Part shown: piece by piece, positions 9,410-17,321 of the stretch
How the letters are laid out: each line of letters starts with the position of its first letter
How positions within the stretch are numbered: position 1 is the first letter of the stretch
DNA from: Deltaproteobacteria bacterium
Lineage (GTDB): Bacteria > JADJOY01
DNA: 64,000 bases
Assembly: GCA_016713535.1 (NCBI GenBank)
Contig: JADJOY010000017.1
Coordinates: 124,001-188,000, forward strand
Direction: 5' to 3'
Made by a program: the position numbers and the translations under genes
The notes under the pieces: generated by a model
The model's input: the letters and a program-made list of their open reading frames with translations, nothing else
The model's database searches: none
What the model was told of the DNA's origin: nothing

Positions 9410-10212
9410 GAGTGCGCCCACGAGGTGCGACGCGCCATCACCACGCCCGCGCCGAAGAGCGCCGCCGTCGCCGCCACCGTTACCGCCATCGAGAGGCCGA
9501 AGGGTGGCACGCACAGGTCCGCGACGCTCTGCGCCGGATAGAGCGCCGCGCGCAGCGCTCCCATCGCGTAGGAGAGCGGATTGACCATCATCACGGTCTT
9601 GAGCCACGGCGATGCGCCCGAGGCCGGGAACAGCGCTCCCGAGAGCAGCCACAGCGGGATCAGGAACAGGTTCATGATGGCGTGGAAGCCGGTGGTGGTC
9701 TCCATCCGCCATGCGATCAGGAAGCCCAGCGAGGTGAGCTGGAACGCCGTGATCATCACGACCACGAGCGCGAGCAGCGCCGATCCGATCGTGAGGTGGA
9801 TGCCCCCGAGGGGACCGAGCCCGAGCACCATGATCCCCTGCAGCACCGCCACCGCGGTGCCTCCCAGGACCTTGCCGAGCACCACGGCCGAGCGTGGCAC
9901 CGGCGCCACGAGCACCGCCTGCAGGAAGCCCGCACGGCGGTCCTCGATGATCGAGATGGTCGAGAACACCGCGGTGAAGAGCAGGATCAGCACCAGCGTC
10001 CCGGGGAAGAAGTACTCGAGGTAGCTCATCCCGTGGGACGCCGAGCCGGGACCCATCGAGGCGGGCTTGAACGAGCCGCTCAGCCCCGAGCCGATGAGCA
10101 CCCAGAACACCAGCGGCGTGCCGATGGTACCGAGGATGCGGTGGCGCTGGCGGACGAAATGCGTGAGCTCGCGGACCAGCAAGGTCCACGCCGGAAGCCA
10201 CACACCGCTCAT
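9406..10212 (-). CDS. ABC-2 type transporter permease
   Basis: Membrane half of an ABC-2 exporter, 268 residues with about six transmembrane helices. Features are the N-terminal amphipathic RELTHFVRQRHRILGTIGTPL, the YFFPGTLVLILLFTAVFSTI helix pair, an EDRRAGFLQAVLVAPVPRS cytoplasmic coupling segment typical of the family, and LLSGALFPASGASPWLKTV before the last helices. ATG 10212 overlaps the ATPase stop (ATGA), so the pair forms one exporter. The same arrangement beside haem synthase genes suggests a role in oxidase or cofactor handling; the substrate is not readable. Confidence 0.88.
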   Translation of the reverse strand: MSGVWLPAWTLLVRELTHFVRQRHRILGTIGTPLVFWVLIGSGLSGSFKPASMGPGSASHGMSYLEYFFPGTLVLILLFTAVFSTISIIEDRRAGFLQAVLVAPVPRSAVVLGKVLGGTAVAVLQGIMVLGLGPLGGIHLTIGSALLALVVVMITAFQLTSLGFLIAWRMETTTGFHAIMNLFLIPLWLLSGALFPASGASPWLKTVMMVNPLSYAMGALRAALYPAQSVADLCVPPFGLSMAVTVAATAALFGAGVVMARRTSWAHS

Positions 10213-11168
10213 GCCGAACCCTCCTGCGCCGCCGCCTGCTCGGTCTCCCACAGCCCGCGCCCGGTGACGTGGATGAACACGTCCTCGAGGGTGGGCTGGC
10301 CGACGGTCACGGCGCGGATGTCGTCGGGGAAGGCCCGCATCAGCTCGGCCACGAAGGCGGCGCCGTCGGGTCGCTCGATGCGGATGCTGTTGTGGAGGAC
10401 CGTCGCCTCGCCGCCGAAGCGCGCGAGGATCCGCTCGCGCAGCGTCACCGGCTCGTCGCCCTCGACGGTCACCACCTCGCCCCGGATGGAGCGCTTGAGC
10501 GCCGCCGGCGAGTCGAGCGCGACCAGCCTGCCGCGATCGAGGATGCCGACTCGGTCGCAGCGCTCGGCCTCGTCCAGGATGTGGGTGGTGAGCAGGATCG
10601 TCACCCCGGTCTGGTCGCGAAGCTCGAGGAGCTGGCGCCACAGGTCGCGCCGAGCGCCAGGATCGAGACCGGTGGACGGCTCGTCGAGGAGAAGGAGAGC
10701 GGGGCGGTGGAGCAGACCCTTGGCGAGCTCGACACGGCGGCGCTGGCCACCCGAGAGATGCTCGACGGTGTCGGCACCCCGGTCGGAGAGCGTGACCAGT
10801 GCCAGCACCTCGTCGATGCGCGTCGCGAGGGCGCGCCCGCTCAACCCGTAGAGATGGCCGGCGTGCCAGAGGTTTTCGCGCACCGAGAGTTTGGCGTCGA
10901 GGCTCGGTGACTGGAACACCACGCCGAGCTCGCGCCGCACCGCGTCCGGCGCGCGCATCACGTCGTGACCGCGGATCTCGGCGCGCCCGCCGGTCGCCGG
11001 GAACGCGGTGGTGAGCACCCGGAAGAGCGTGGTCTTGCCGCCGCCGTTCGGGCCGAGGAGCGCGAAGACCTCGCGCGGCGCCACGTCGAACGACACCGGC
11101 CCGAGGGCGCGCCGGGTGCCGTAGTCGACCACGAGTTCCTGGATGGAGATCGCGCTGCCTTCGCTCAT
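10209..11168 (-). CDS. ABC-2 transporter ATP-binding protein
   Basis: A 319-residue DrrA-like ATPase. Walker A is GPNGGGKTT, the Q-loop is VVFQSPSLDAKL, the signature is LSGGQRRR, Walker B is LLLLDEPSTGLD, and the H-loop is LLTTHILDEAERC. The C-terminal extension of about 90 residues (from RSIRGEVVTVEGD, with a final PTLEDVFIHVTGRG) is the usual regulatory domain of ABC-2 drug/polysaccharide exporters. It partners with the permease encoded immediately downstream and follows ctaB by about 85 bases on the same strand. Confidence 0.92.
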   Translation of the reverse strand: MSEGSAISIQELVVDYGTRRALGPVSFDVAPREVFALLGPNGGGKTTLFRVLTTAFPATGGRAEIRGHDVMRAPDAVRRELGVVFQSPSLDAKLSVRENLWHAGHLYGLSGRALATRIDEVLALVTLSDRGADTVEHLSGGQRRRVELAKGLLHRPALLLLDEPSTGLDPGARRDLWRQLLELRDQTGVTILLTTHILDEAERCDRVGILDRGRLVALDSPAALKRSIRGEVVTVEGDEPVTLRERILARFGGEATVLHNSIRIERPDGAAFVAELMRAFPDDIRAVTVGQPTLEDVFIHVTGRGLWETEQAAAQEGSA

Positions 11169-11252
11169 GAAGAGTGCTCGTTCGGCTCGAGTGCGGGCCG
11201 GGTTGCCGTTCGGGGCCGTCTCGACCCGAGCCCCCTGCGGCGCTCGTCCCGC

Positions 11253-12152
11253 TCAGCCGGTCTTGTCGAGAGCCAGGACCGTGAGCTGGGCGGTGAGCGC
11301 CAGGTACGACGTGATCAGCACCGCGCGCGCCGTGTCGGCGTTGGCGACGCGCGCGAAGCGCAGCCCGGCCGCCACCACCGGCAGGCCGGTGACCACCGTC
11401 GCTACGAAGTACCAGCGACCGGCGAGTCCGATGATCGCCGGCGCGAGGCTGACGACGAACAGCGCCAGCGAGTTGACCAGGATCTGGCGCCCGGTGCTCT
11501 TTCCGTCCGGCTCAACGACCGGCAGGAGCTGGTGGCCGGCGCGCTGGTAGTCGCTGCGATAGAGATAGGCGATGGCGAGGCTGTGCGGCACCTGCCAGAA
11601 GAACAGGATCGCGAACAACGCGGCGCCACCCACTCCGATCGACTGGCCGGCGGCGGTCCAGCCGATGACCGGCGGGAGCGCGCCGGGGACGCAACCCGCC
11701 ATCGTGGCGAGCGGGGTGCGCGACTTCAGCGGAGTGTAGAGGAACAGATAGGTGACCACCGTGAGCGCGGCGAGCTCGACCGCGAGCGGGTTGGTGGCGA
11801 ACCACAGGATCGCGAGGCCGATCACGGTCAGGCCCACGCCGAACGCCAGCCCCTCGTGGGGATGGACGCGCCCTTCCGGCAGCGGGCGGGTACGAGTGCG
11901 AAACATGAGCGCGTCGGTCTCGCGCTCGATGAACTGGTTCAACGCCTGGCTGCCGGCGGCGCACAGCGTGGTGCCGGTGAGCGCGGCCAGCAGCGCCGTC
12001 CAGCTCACGGGTCCGGTCAGCGCGACGTAGTAGCCCACCAAGGTGGTGAGCAGCACCAACAGCACGAGCCGCGGCTTGGTGAGCTCGAAGAAGTCGGCGG
12101 CGCGACGAGCCCGGGCGGAGGCCTCCACCTCGGTCTCGACGACCGTGCTCAC
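11253..12152 (-). CDS. ctaB: Protohaem IX farnesyltransferase (haem O synthase)
   Basis: UbiA-superfamily prenyltransferase that adds a farnesyl group to protohaem to make haem O, the precursor of haem A. It has about nine membrane helices, the first Asp-rich motif NQFIERETDALMFRTRTRPL, the haem-O-synthase signature YTPLKSRTPLATMAG, and the second motif around YLYRSDYQRAG. At 299 residues it is of normal length. GTG 12152 overlaps the COX15 stop (GTGA). Together with COX15 it gives the complete haem B to haem A route, implying an aa3-type or ba3-type terminal oxidase elsewhere in the genome. Confidence 0.95.
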   Translation of the reverse strand: MSTVVETEVEASARARRAADFFELTKPRLVLLVLLTTLVGYYVALTGPVSWTALLAALTGTTLCAAGSQALNQFIERETDALMFRTRTRPLPEGRVHPHEGLAFGVGLTVIGLAILWFATNPLAVELAALTVVTYLFLYTPLKSRTPLATMAGCVPGALPPVIGWTAAGQSIGVGGAALFAILFFWQVPHSLAIAYLYRSDYQRAGHQLLPVVEPDGKSTGRQILVNSLALFVVSLAPAIIGLAGRWYFVATVVTGLPVVAAGLRFARVANADTARAVLITSYLALTAQLTVLALDKTG

Positions 12153-13096
12153 GCTCCTGCTCCCGCCGTGGGCTCGGCCGCCGCCGGCTCGCTCGAGAGG
12201 TTGGCGGCGGTGGCGCGAAACACCAGGAGCGCTGTGCTGATCGAGGTCGCGAATACCAGCGCGCCGTTGACCTGGTGAGCGACCGTGAGCATTACGGCCG
12301 GCCAGGGAGCGAACTCCGGGATCGGCGCCTTCATCTTCGCGAAGTAGGCAATGAAGCCGAGCAAGAGCTGGAGCCAGATCATGTGCTGGAATACGAACGC
12401 CATGCGCGCCGCTGGTGAGCGCGGTGACGCCATCGCGATGCGCTGCCGGGCCGCGACCACAGCGGTGACCACCAGCACGGCCCCGAGCAGGTGCAGCATC
12501 ACGCTACCCGAGAAGTGGCGCAGCCGTGCACCGAGGAGGATCTGGCCGTAGACCAGGGCCGCGGCGGTGACGGCGAGCCCGCGCAGTCCCGCGGCGCGCT
12601 CGGGCGGGATCGGCGAGGCGTTCGCCTCCTCCCAGAGCCGCGTGGTGCTGAGCGCCATGGCGATCATGAGCGCGAAGAAGCCATGGGCGAACGAGCCGTG
12701 GATCACCGCCAGGAGCTGCGCGTTGTGGATCACACGCAGGCCGCCGAGCACGCCCTGGATGATGACCGTGACGACGGCGACCACCGCGAGCGCGCGCATC
12801 CAGCCGCGTGGATCCTTGCGCCACACCGTCACCGCGAGCGCCACGGTGAGTAGGCCGACGGTCGAGCCGAGGAGGCGGTGCACGTGCTCGAACGCGATCG
12901 GACCGATCCATGCGCTCACCGGGAAGGTGAACATGTTGTAGCCGAACGAGGTGGGCCAGTCGGGCACCGCCATGCCGGCGCCCTTGCTGGTCACGAGCCC
13001 ACCCGCGACGAGCAGGATCAGCGTCACCAGCCCGGTGGCGCGCGCCAGCAGCCGGACCGCGCGGTTCTCGGTGGTCGTCATCGGGGAGGTGGTCAT
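12149..13096 (-). CDS. ctaA: Haem A synthase (COX15/CtaA family)
   Basis: About 315 residues with eight transmembrane helices. It catalyses oxidation of the haem O methyl group to a formyl group, giving haem A. Family features are GGLVTSKGAGMAVPDWPTSFG near the N-terminus, the haem-ligand histidines in FEHVHRLLG and VIHGSFAHGFFAL, and the second-half pair in VMLHLLG and VAHQVNGA. I use ATG 13096; a second in-frame ATG lies 15 bases on. The two-halved pseudosymmetric layout and GTGA coupling to ctaB support the call. The upstream gene is a COX2-type membrane protein about 120 bases away. Confidence 0.93.
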   Translation of the reverse strand: MTTSPMTTTENRAVRLLARATGLVTLILLVAGGLVTSKGAGMAVPDWPTSFGYNMFTFPVSAWIGPIAFEHVHRLLGSTVGLLTVALAVTVWRKDPRGWMRALAVVAVVTVIIQGVLGGLRVIHNAQLLAVIHGSFAHGFFALMIAMALSTTRLWEEANASPIPPERAAGLRGLAVTAAALVYGQILLGARLRHFSGSVMLHLLGAVLVVTAVVAARQRIAMASPRSPAARMAFVFQHMIWLQLLLGFIAYFAKMKAPIPEFAPWPAVMLTVAHQVNGALVFATSISTALLVFRATAANLSSEPAAAEPTAGAGA

Positions 13097-13216
13097 CGCG
13101 TGTGCTCGGAGCGCCGCGAGGCGCGGAGCTGGCCGGCGGTGACTACCCACGCGCCAGGCGGTTCCGCGGGAGCGCTGGGAGCCGTGGCGGGATGGAGGCC
13201 GTTCGCGGCCACGGGG

Positions 13217-13699
13217 TCACTCGACGGTCGCGTCCGCGCCGGCCGCATCCAGGTCGGTGGGGAGCCCGGAGTCGCCCGAGGGCTGCGCGCCGTCGTCGGC
13301 AGGGGCATCCGCGGGTTGCTCGCCGACCTCGCCGAGCGCTTCGGCGCCACCATCGGCGGCGTCCGAGGGACGGTCGGCGGGTGCGTCGTCGGTCGGCTCG
13401 GGCTCGTCGACGTACGACTGCGCCAGGAGCGCGGCCACCTGCACCGGGCCGTGGCTCGTGCTGCGCAGCGAGTCGGTCGCCAGCCCGAGGACGAGCATCG
13501 CGGTGAGCGTCGTCCACAAGATCTCGAGGCGCGCGAGCGGATGGCGCGAGCCATGAGGGCCGCGGTGCGCGACCGAGAACCACATCGCCCCGACGGCGCT
13601 GGCGACGAACGCCAGCAAGGCGAGCAGGTAGAGCGGGTGAAGCGCACGATCGAGCGCGATCCAGACGGTCGACAGACCTTCGGTGAGAGCGCTCAGCAT
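13217..13699 (-). CDS. COX2-type transmembrane hairpin protein lacking a CuA domain
   Basis: A 160-residue protein with two transmembrane helices (LYLLALLAFVASAVGAMWF and ILWTTLTAMLVLGLA) separated by a short loop RHPLARLEILW. The LEILWT element at the start of helix 2 is the signature of the cytochrome oxidase subunit II N-terminal hairpin, where the family has EIIWT. The rest is a Pro/Ala/Asp-rich acidic tail with no Cys, Met or His ligands for CuA, so it is not a functional subunit II. It is the first gene of the haem A operon. A possible role is a docking or assembly factor. The assignment to the COX2 hairpin rests on short motif similarity. Confidence 0.6.
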   Translation of the reverse strand: MLSALTEGLSTVWIALDRALHPLYLLALLAFVASAVGAMWFSVAHRGPHGSRHPLARLEILWTTLTAMLVLGLATDSLRSTSHGPVQVAALLAQSYVDEPEPTDDAPADRPSDAADGGAEALGEVGEQPADAPADDGAQPSGDSGLPTDLDAAGADATVE

Positions 13700-13772
13700 G
13701 CTGGCTGCCCGATTCCCTGCGAAAAAAGAGTGATCAGCGTCGCGGCCGCGGTGAACCGGCAGCCACAGAGTC

Positions 13773-13793
13773 TCGACACGGAGGTCGTGTCGA
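13773..13793. promoter_or_regulatory. Perfect palindromic operator candidate for the haem A operon
   Basis: TCGACACG (13773-13780), five bases, CGTGTCGA (13786-13793): a perfect 8-base inverted repeat. It covers about +1 to +20 of the predicted transcript from the adjacent promoter, a typical repressor-binding position. The regulator is unknown. Confidence 0.5.
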
Positions 13794-13798
13794 CACGC

Positions 13799-13828
13799 AA
13801 TATGCGGAACCGGCACCGGCACTGTCAA
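13799..13828 (-). promoter_or_regulatory. Sigma-70-type promoter for the haem A / ABC exporter operon
   Basis: Reading on the minus strand: TTGACA (13828-13823), an 18-base spacer, CATATT (13804-13799). The -35 is a perfect consensus match. Predicted start of transcription is near 13792, giving a leader of about 90 bases before ATG 13699. It would drive five or six genes to 8987. Confidence 0.55.
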
Positions 13829-13879
13829 CGCGCCGCGGCATGGCGCGGGCGGCGCCGCCTCGAGGCTCGCGATGGGTGC

Positions 13880-14608
13880 TCAGCCGTTGCCGGGGTGGCG
13901 GCCGAAGGTGGCCTGGGCGTGGGTGGCCGCGATCGCCGCCAGCTCGCCCGCGAGGGCGAAGTTGCCCTCGATCCTGAGCGCGCCACCGAGCATCAGCGCC
14001 TGCAGGTTGGGGGCACGGCCCGCGCTCGCCAGCGACTGGAAGTCGAGGAGGCTCATCGAGAACGTGGTATCGGCCGGCTCGCGCAGGGACCCCGCGCCGA
14101 AGTGGATGCCGAGCCGCCAGTCGCGCCCCTGGAAGTGGCGCACCGTGAACGAGAGCGTTCCCTCGATCCGCCGCAGCCGGTCGCGCGATGTCGTGTCGAG
14201 CGGCAGCACTGGCGCTGGCTCGGCACTCGCCGCCGCCAGCGCCGCGCTCGGTCCGCCGAGCTCGCCGCGCACGACCGCGAGCCAGTCGGCGACCGACTGG
14301 AACACGTGGACGTCGGGCTTGCGGGCCGGTCTCCCGCGCGACACCGCGAGGCCCCGCTCGTCGAAGTGAAGCGCCCACTCACCGCCACCGTCGCCGGCGA
14401 GCACGACCTGCACCACGAGGTCGTAGCCCGACGGCGCAGCCGAGCGCTCGAGGCCCGCCGCGTAGCGCTCGACGAGGAAGTCCTCGAAGAAGTCGGCGGG
14501 CTCGATGCTGGACAGGTCGTGGCTCTTGCGCGTCGCGCGAGGACGTGAGCGCTTCGCGGGGGCTTTGGTGGCGCGCTTGGGGGCGGACGTCGGGCGGCGG
14601 TTGGTCAT
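13880..14608 (-). CDS. SCP2-like sterol/lipid-binding domain protein
   Basis: A 242-residue protein with a basic N-terminus rich in Lys/Ala/Pro, then a domain with the SCP2 pattern: VVQVVLAGDGGGEWALHF, a PDVHVFQSVADWLAVVRGEL helix start, and a terminal LMLGGALRIEGNFALAGELA. SCP2 folds form a hydrophobic tunnel for lipids or acyl-CoA. A middle segment (about 115-190) repeats a related beta-rich pattern, so the protein may carry one and a half or two such folds. ATG 14608 is chosen because the residues upstream are not protein-like. It stands alone, with no close partner on the minus strand. Lipid binding is inferred. Confidence 0.65.
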   Translation of the reverse strand: MTNRRPTSAPKRATKAPAKRSRPRATRKSHDLSSIEPADFFEDFLVERYAAGLERSAAPSGYDLVVQVVLAGDGGGEWALHFDERGLAVSRGRPARKPDVHVFQSVADWLAVVRGELGGPSAALAAASAEPAPVLPLDTTSRDRLRRIEGTLSFTVRHFQGRDWRLGIHFGAGSLREPADTTFSMSLLDFQSLASAGRAPNLQALMLGGALRIEGNFALAGELAAIAATHAQATFGRHPGNG

Positions 14609-14785
14609 GAAGATCTCGGTTCCACGAAGGGGCGATTCCGTCACCCCCGGCACGAATGCGAGGGCCGGGGCGGGGCCTTCTGGTAACACGAAGCGCCGGC
14701 GTTGGACATCCTCGGAGGCGGCCCGGGCCGCTTCCGGAGTGGATAGGGTCGAAGCGCGCGGCGTGCGCGCGTGGCCGGAGGCCGG

Positions 14786-15091
14786 TCAGGTGCTGAGGCG
14801 CGATCGCAGCAGCCGCGCCACGTCGAGCGGCACCTCGTGGCGAGGATGGCGGCGATGCAGCGTGGCGGTGGGCGGACGAGCGCCGGGGGCCTCTCGATCC
14901 AGCGACGGATCGGCGCCTTCGATGGCGGGCTTTTCCGGCGCTTCGGCGGCGGGCTGCGCGTAGCGCAGCGATGCGCACTCGCTCCAGAAGCCAGAGCGGC
15001 AAAGCGAGAGATCGTGCAAGCCGGAGACGAGGGTCTCGCGGGTCGCACGGCAGAACGGATGGATGCCATCGAGGAAGTGCGGGCAGCTCAT
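14786..15091 (-). CDS. Small Cys-motif protein, function unknown
   Basis: A 101-residue protein from ATG 15091 with a strong GGGAGG site eight bases upstream. The N-terminal half carries four Cys (CPHF at residue 3, FC at 14, LC at 31, EC at 39) in a layout seen in small single-domain proteins that may bind a metal or iron-sulphur centre. The C-terminal half is polar, Pro/Arg-rich and likely disordered. No recognised family name. The hypothetical gene on the opposite strand starts 217 bases away. Confidence 0.55.
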   Translation of the reverse strand: MSCPHFLDGIHPFCRATRETLVSGLHDLSLCRSGFWSECASLRYAQPAAEAPEKPAIEGADPSLDREAPGARPPTATLHRRHPRHEVPLDVARLLRSRLST

Positions 15092-15307
15092 GACCGATCC
15101 CTCCCGCGCTCGCAGATCCGGCGCGTCCCGACGAAGCGCCCGTTTCGTGCCAGTCGCCGAGGTCGCGTGATCCGGGAGTCCGCACGCGGCTGGCACAGTT
15201 CGTGCCGCGTGTTTGCACTCCGGCCGGCGGACCGCGTGCTCGCTGGCCTCGATGCAGTCGGCGCGCTGCTCATGGACCTGGATCCGTGAGAAGGCGAGGA
15301 GGCTACG

Positions 15308-15922
15308 GTGGAGCCACGAGGATCGGCAGTGAGTGAGGTAGAGCGATCGAGTGAGAGCGCGGGGCGGCGAGCCGAGCGCTCGAGCCCACGGGAGCGGGCC
15401 ACGGAGGAGCGCGGCCGGGGTGCGGCCAACGAGCTCGCGATCGACCTCACGCTCGAGCTCAGGCGCTTGCGTTACTTCCGCGACCTCGTGTGCGCAGCGT
15501 GGCGGCACGCCAGCGGGGGCAGCGATCCGCACACCACGCTCCGCAGCGAGCGAATCGCCCTCGGCATCGCCCTCCCCGAGCTCGACGCGGTGACGCTGTG
15601 GTCCCACCGCGCCGCCGACGGCACCATCGCGCTGCCGTTCGTCGAGTACCTGGTGAGTCAGCTCAGGCTCGCGGCCGCGACGCTCTCGGGCCACGACGAG
15701 GCCGTGCGGCGCAGGGCTGGCCGTCCGCTGCGCCAGTTGCTGCGCATGCTCTCCGAGCGTCGCGACCTCGACGCCGGCCACGACGCGCTGCCGAGGCTGC
15801 GTGACGTGTTCCTACCCGAGGAATGGCTGGGGCGGATCTGCGCCCCCGGGGGGATCGCGGACCAACTGGTGGTGGCGTGCGCGCCCGCACGCGAACCGAT
15901 CGAGCCGGTCTCGGCCTCGTGA
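15308..15922 (+). CDS. Hypothetical protein
   Basis: A 204-residue soluble protein. GTG 15308 follows a near-perfect GAGGAGG site. After an Arg/Glu-rich low-complexity N-terminus of about 40 residues there is a helical domain (ELAIDLTLELRRLRYFRDLVCAAWR, LPFVEYLVSQLRLAAATLSG, RPLRQLLRMLSERRDLD). I recognise no motif. It ends 38 bases before glgC, so the two may share a transcript, though a TACATT element lies between them. Confidence 0.6.
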   Translation: MEPRGSAVSEVERSSESAGRRAERSSPRERATEERGRGAANELAIDLTLELRRLRYFRDLVCAAWRHASGGSDPHTTLRSERIALGIALPELDAVTLWSHRAADGTIALPFVEYLVSQLRLAAATLSGHDEAVRRRAGRPLRQLLRMLSERRDLDAGHDALPRLRDVFLPEEWLGRICAPGGIADQLVVACAPAREPIEPVSAS

Positions 15923-15960
15923 TCGATACATTGGGCGAGTCTCATCAGGGAGGCCTGGCC

Positions 15961-17211
15961 ATGTCGACGGGAGCGGGTGGCATCGTCGCGGTGGTGCTGG
16001 CGGGTGGCGAGGGGCGACGGCTGCTGCCGCTCACGCAGCGACGCGCGAAGCCGGCGATGCCGTTCGGCGGCAAGTACCGGATCATCGACTTCGTGCTCAC
16101 CAATCTGGTGCACTCGAACATCCTGCGTATCCACGTCCTGACCCAGTACCAGCCCTACTCGTTGATCCGTCACCTGGCGCGCGGCTGGACGTTCTCGTCT
16201 CACCTGGGTCAGTACTGCGAGATCATCCCCGCGGCGTCGGGTGAGGGGCGGGGCTGGTACCAGGGCTCGGCGGACGCGCTGTTCCAGAACCTGGCGCGCT
16301 TCGAGCGCGACCGGCCCAAGATCGTCGCGGTGTTCGGCGCCGACCACATCTACCGGATGGACATCCGCCAGATGATCGAGGAGCACGTCGACTCCGGTGC
16401 GGACGCGACCGTGAGCGTGCTGCCGTACCCGATCCAGGAGGCGCACCAGTTCGGGTGTCTGGAGGTCGACCCGGCGATGCGGGTGGCGCGCTTCGTCGAG
16501 AAGCCGCCTTCGCCGCCGCCGTTCCACGCCGATCCGGCGAAGGCGCTGGTGTCGATGGGCAACTACCTCTTCAACTTCGAGGTGCTGCGCGACGTCTTGC
16601 ACCAGGATCACGAGAACCCGCAGAGCCGCCACGACATCGGCGGCGACATCCTGCCGGCGTATTTCGACAAGCTGCACATGCACGCCTACGACTTCTCGCG
16701 CAACCACTGCCCCGGCATCACCGAGGCGGAGGTCGGCTACTGGCGAGACGTGGGCACGATCGGCTCGTACTGGCGGGCGTCGATGGACCTGCTCGCGGTG
16801 TCGCCGATCTTCAACATGTACAACTACGAGTGGCCGTTGCTCACCGCGCGCACCGACCACCCGCCGGCGAAGTTCGTGTTCTCGGATCGTGAGTCGAACC
16901 GCCTCGGCGTCGCCACGGACTCGATCGTGAGCGACGGCTGCGTGGTGTCGGGCGGCCACATCGACCGCTGCATCCTGGGACCGCGGGTGCGGATCAACTC
17001 CTACGCCACGGTCAGCGAGTCGGTGCTCTTCGAGGGCGTCGACATCGGCCGGCGCTGCAGGATCCGCCGCACCATCGTCGACAAGGACGTGAAGATCCCG
17101 CCCGACACCACCATCGGCTGGGACGACGAGCACGACCTCGCTCGCGGCATCGTGATCGCGGACGAAGGGATCCGCGTGGTGCCGCCGACCGTCCAGTTCC
17201 TGGTGAGCTGA
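15961..17211 (+). CDS. glgC: Glucose-1-phosphate adenylyltransferase
   Basis: ADP-glucose pyrophosphorylase, the committed step of glycogen synthesis (ATP + glucose-1-phosphate to ADP-glucose). It is 416 residues. The N-terminal nucleotidyltransferase carries the nucleotide-binding GGEGRRLLPLTQRRAKPA and the substrate loops FGADHIYRMD and FVEKPP; the left-handed beta-helix domain follows from about residue 300 (hexapeptide repeats such as VSDGCVVSGGHIDRCILGP). ATG 15961 has GGGAGG nine bases upstream. Glycogen synthase and branching enzyme are not adjacent. It is convergent with the PAP2-glycosyltransferase gene across a short REP-like hairpin. Confidence 0.95.
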   Translation: MSTGAGGIVAVVLAGGEGRRLLPLTQRRAKPAMPFGGKYRIIDFVLTNLVHSNILRIHVLTQYQPYSLIRHLARGWTFSSHLGQYCEIIPAASGEGRGWYQGSADALFQNLARFERDRPKIVAVFGADHIYRMDIRQMIEEHVDSGADATVSVLPYPIQEAHQFGCLEVDPAMRVARFVEKPPSPPPFHADPAKALVSMGNYLFNFEVLRDVLHQDHENPQSRHDIGGDILPAYFDKLHMHAYDFSRNHCPGITEAEVGYWRDVGTIGSYWRASMDLLAVSPIFNMYNYEWPLLTARTDHPPAKFVFSDRESNRLGVATDSIVSDGCVVSGGHIDRCILGPRVRINSYATVSESVLFEGVDIGRRCRIRRTIVDKDVKIPPDTTIGWDDEHDLARGIVIADEGIRVVPPTVQFLVS

Positions 17212-17283
17212 GCGAGTCACACCGCGCGCGGCGGGCCGGAGGTTCACACGCCCGCGCTCTCGCGCCACCGTCGGTGCGGAAAC

Positions 17284-17312
17284 CGTAGCGGCGGGCTTCA
17301 TCCCGCCCGAGA
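17284..17312. repeat. Short REP-like hairpin between convergent genes
   Basis: GTAGCGGCGGGCTTCATCCC plus GCCCG can pair GGCGGG with CCCGCC around a CTTCAT loop. It resembles the GTAGCGACGGGGGTTCCATC part of repeat copy A. It lies between glgC and the PAP2 gene, both ending here. Confidence 0.45.
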
Positions 17313-17321
17313 TTTCCGGGC

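Noticed and set aside
12878-14548. Long plus-strand open frame opposite ctaA and the SCP2-like gene
   Set aside because: High-GC antisense shadow. Real motifs are on the minus strand, and the composition is typical of shadow frames.
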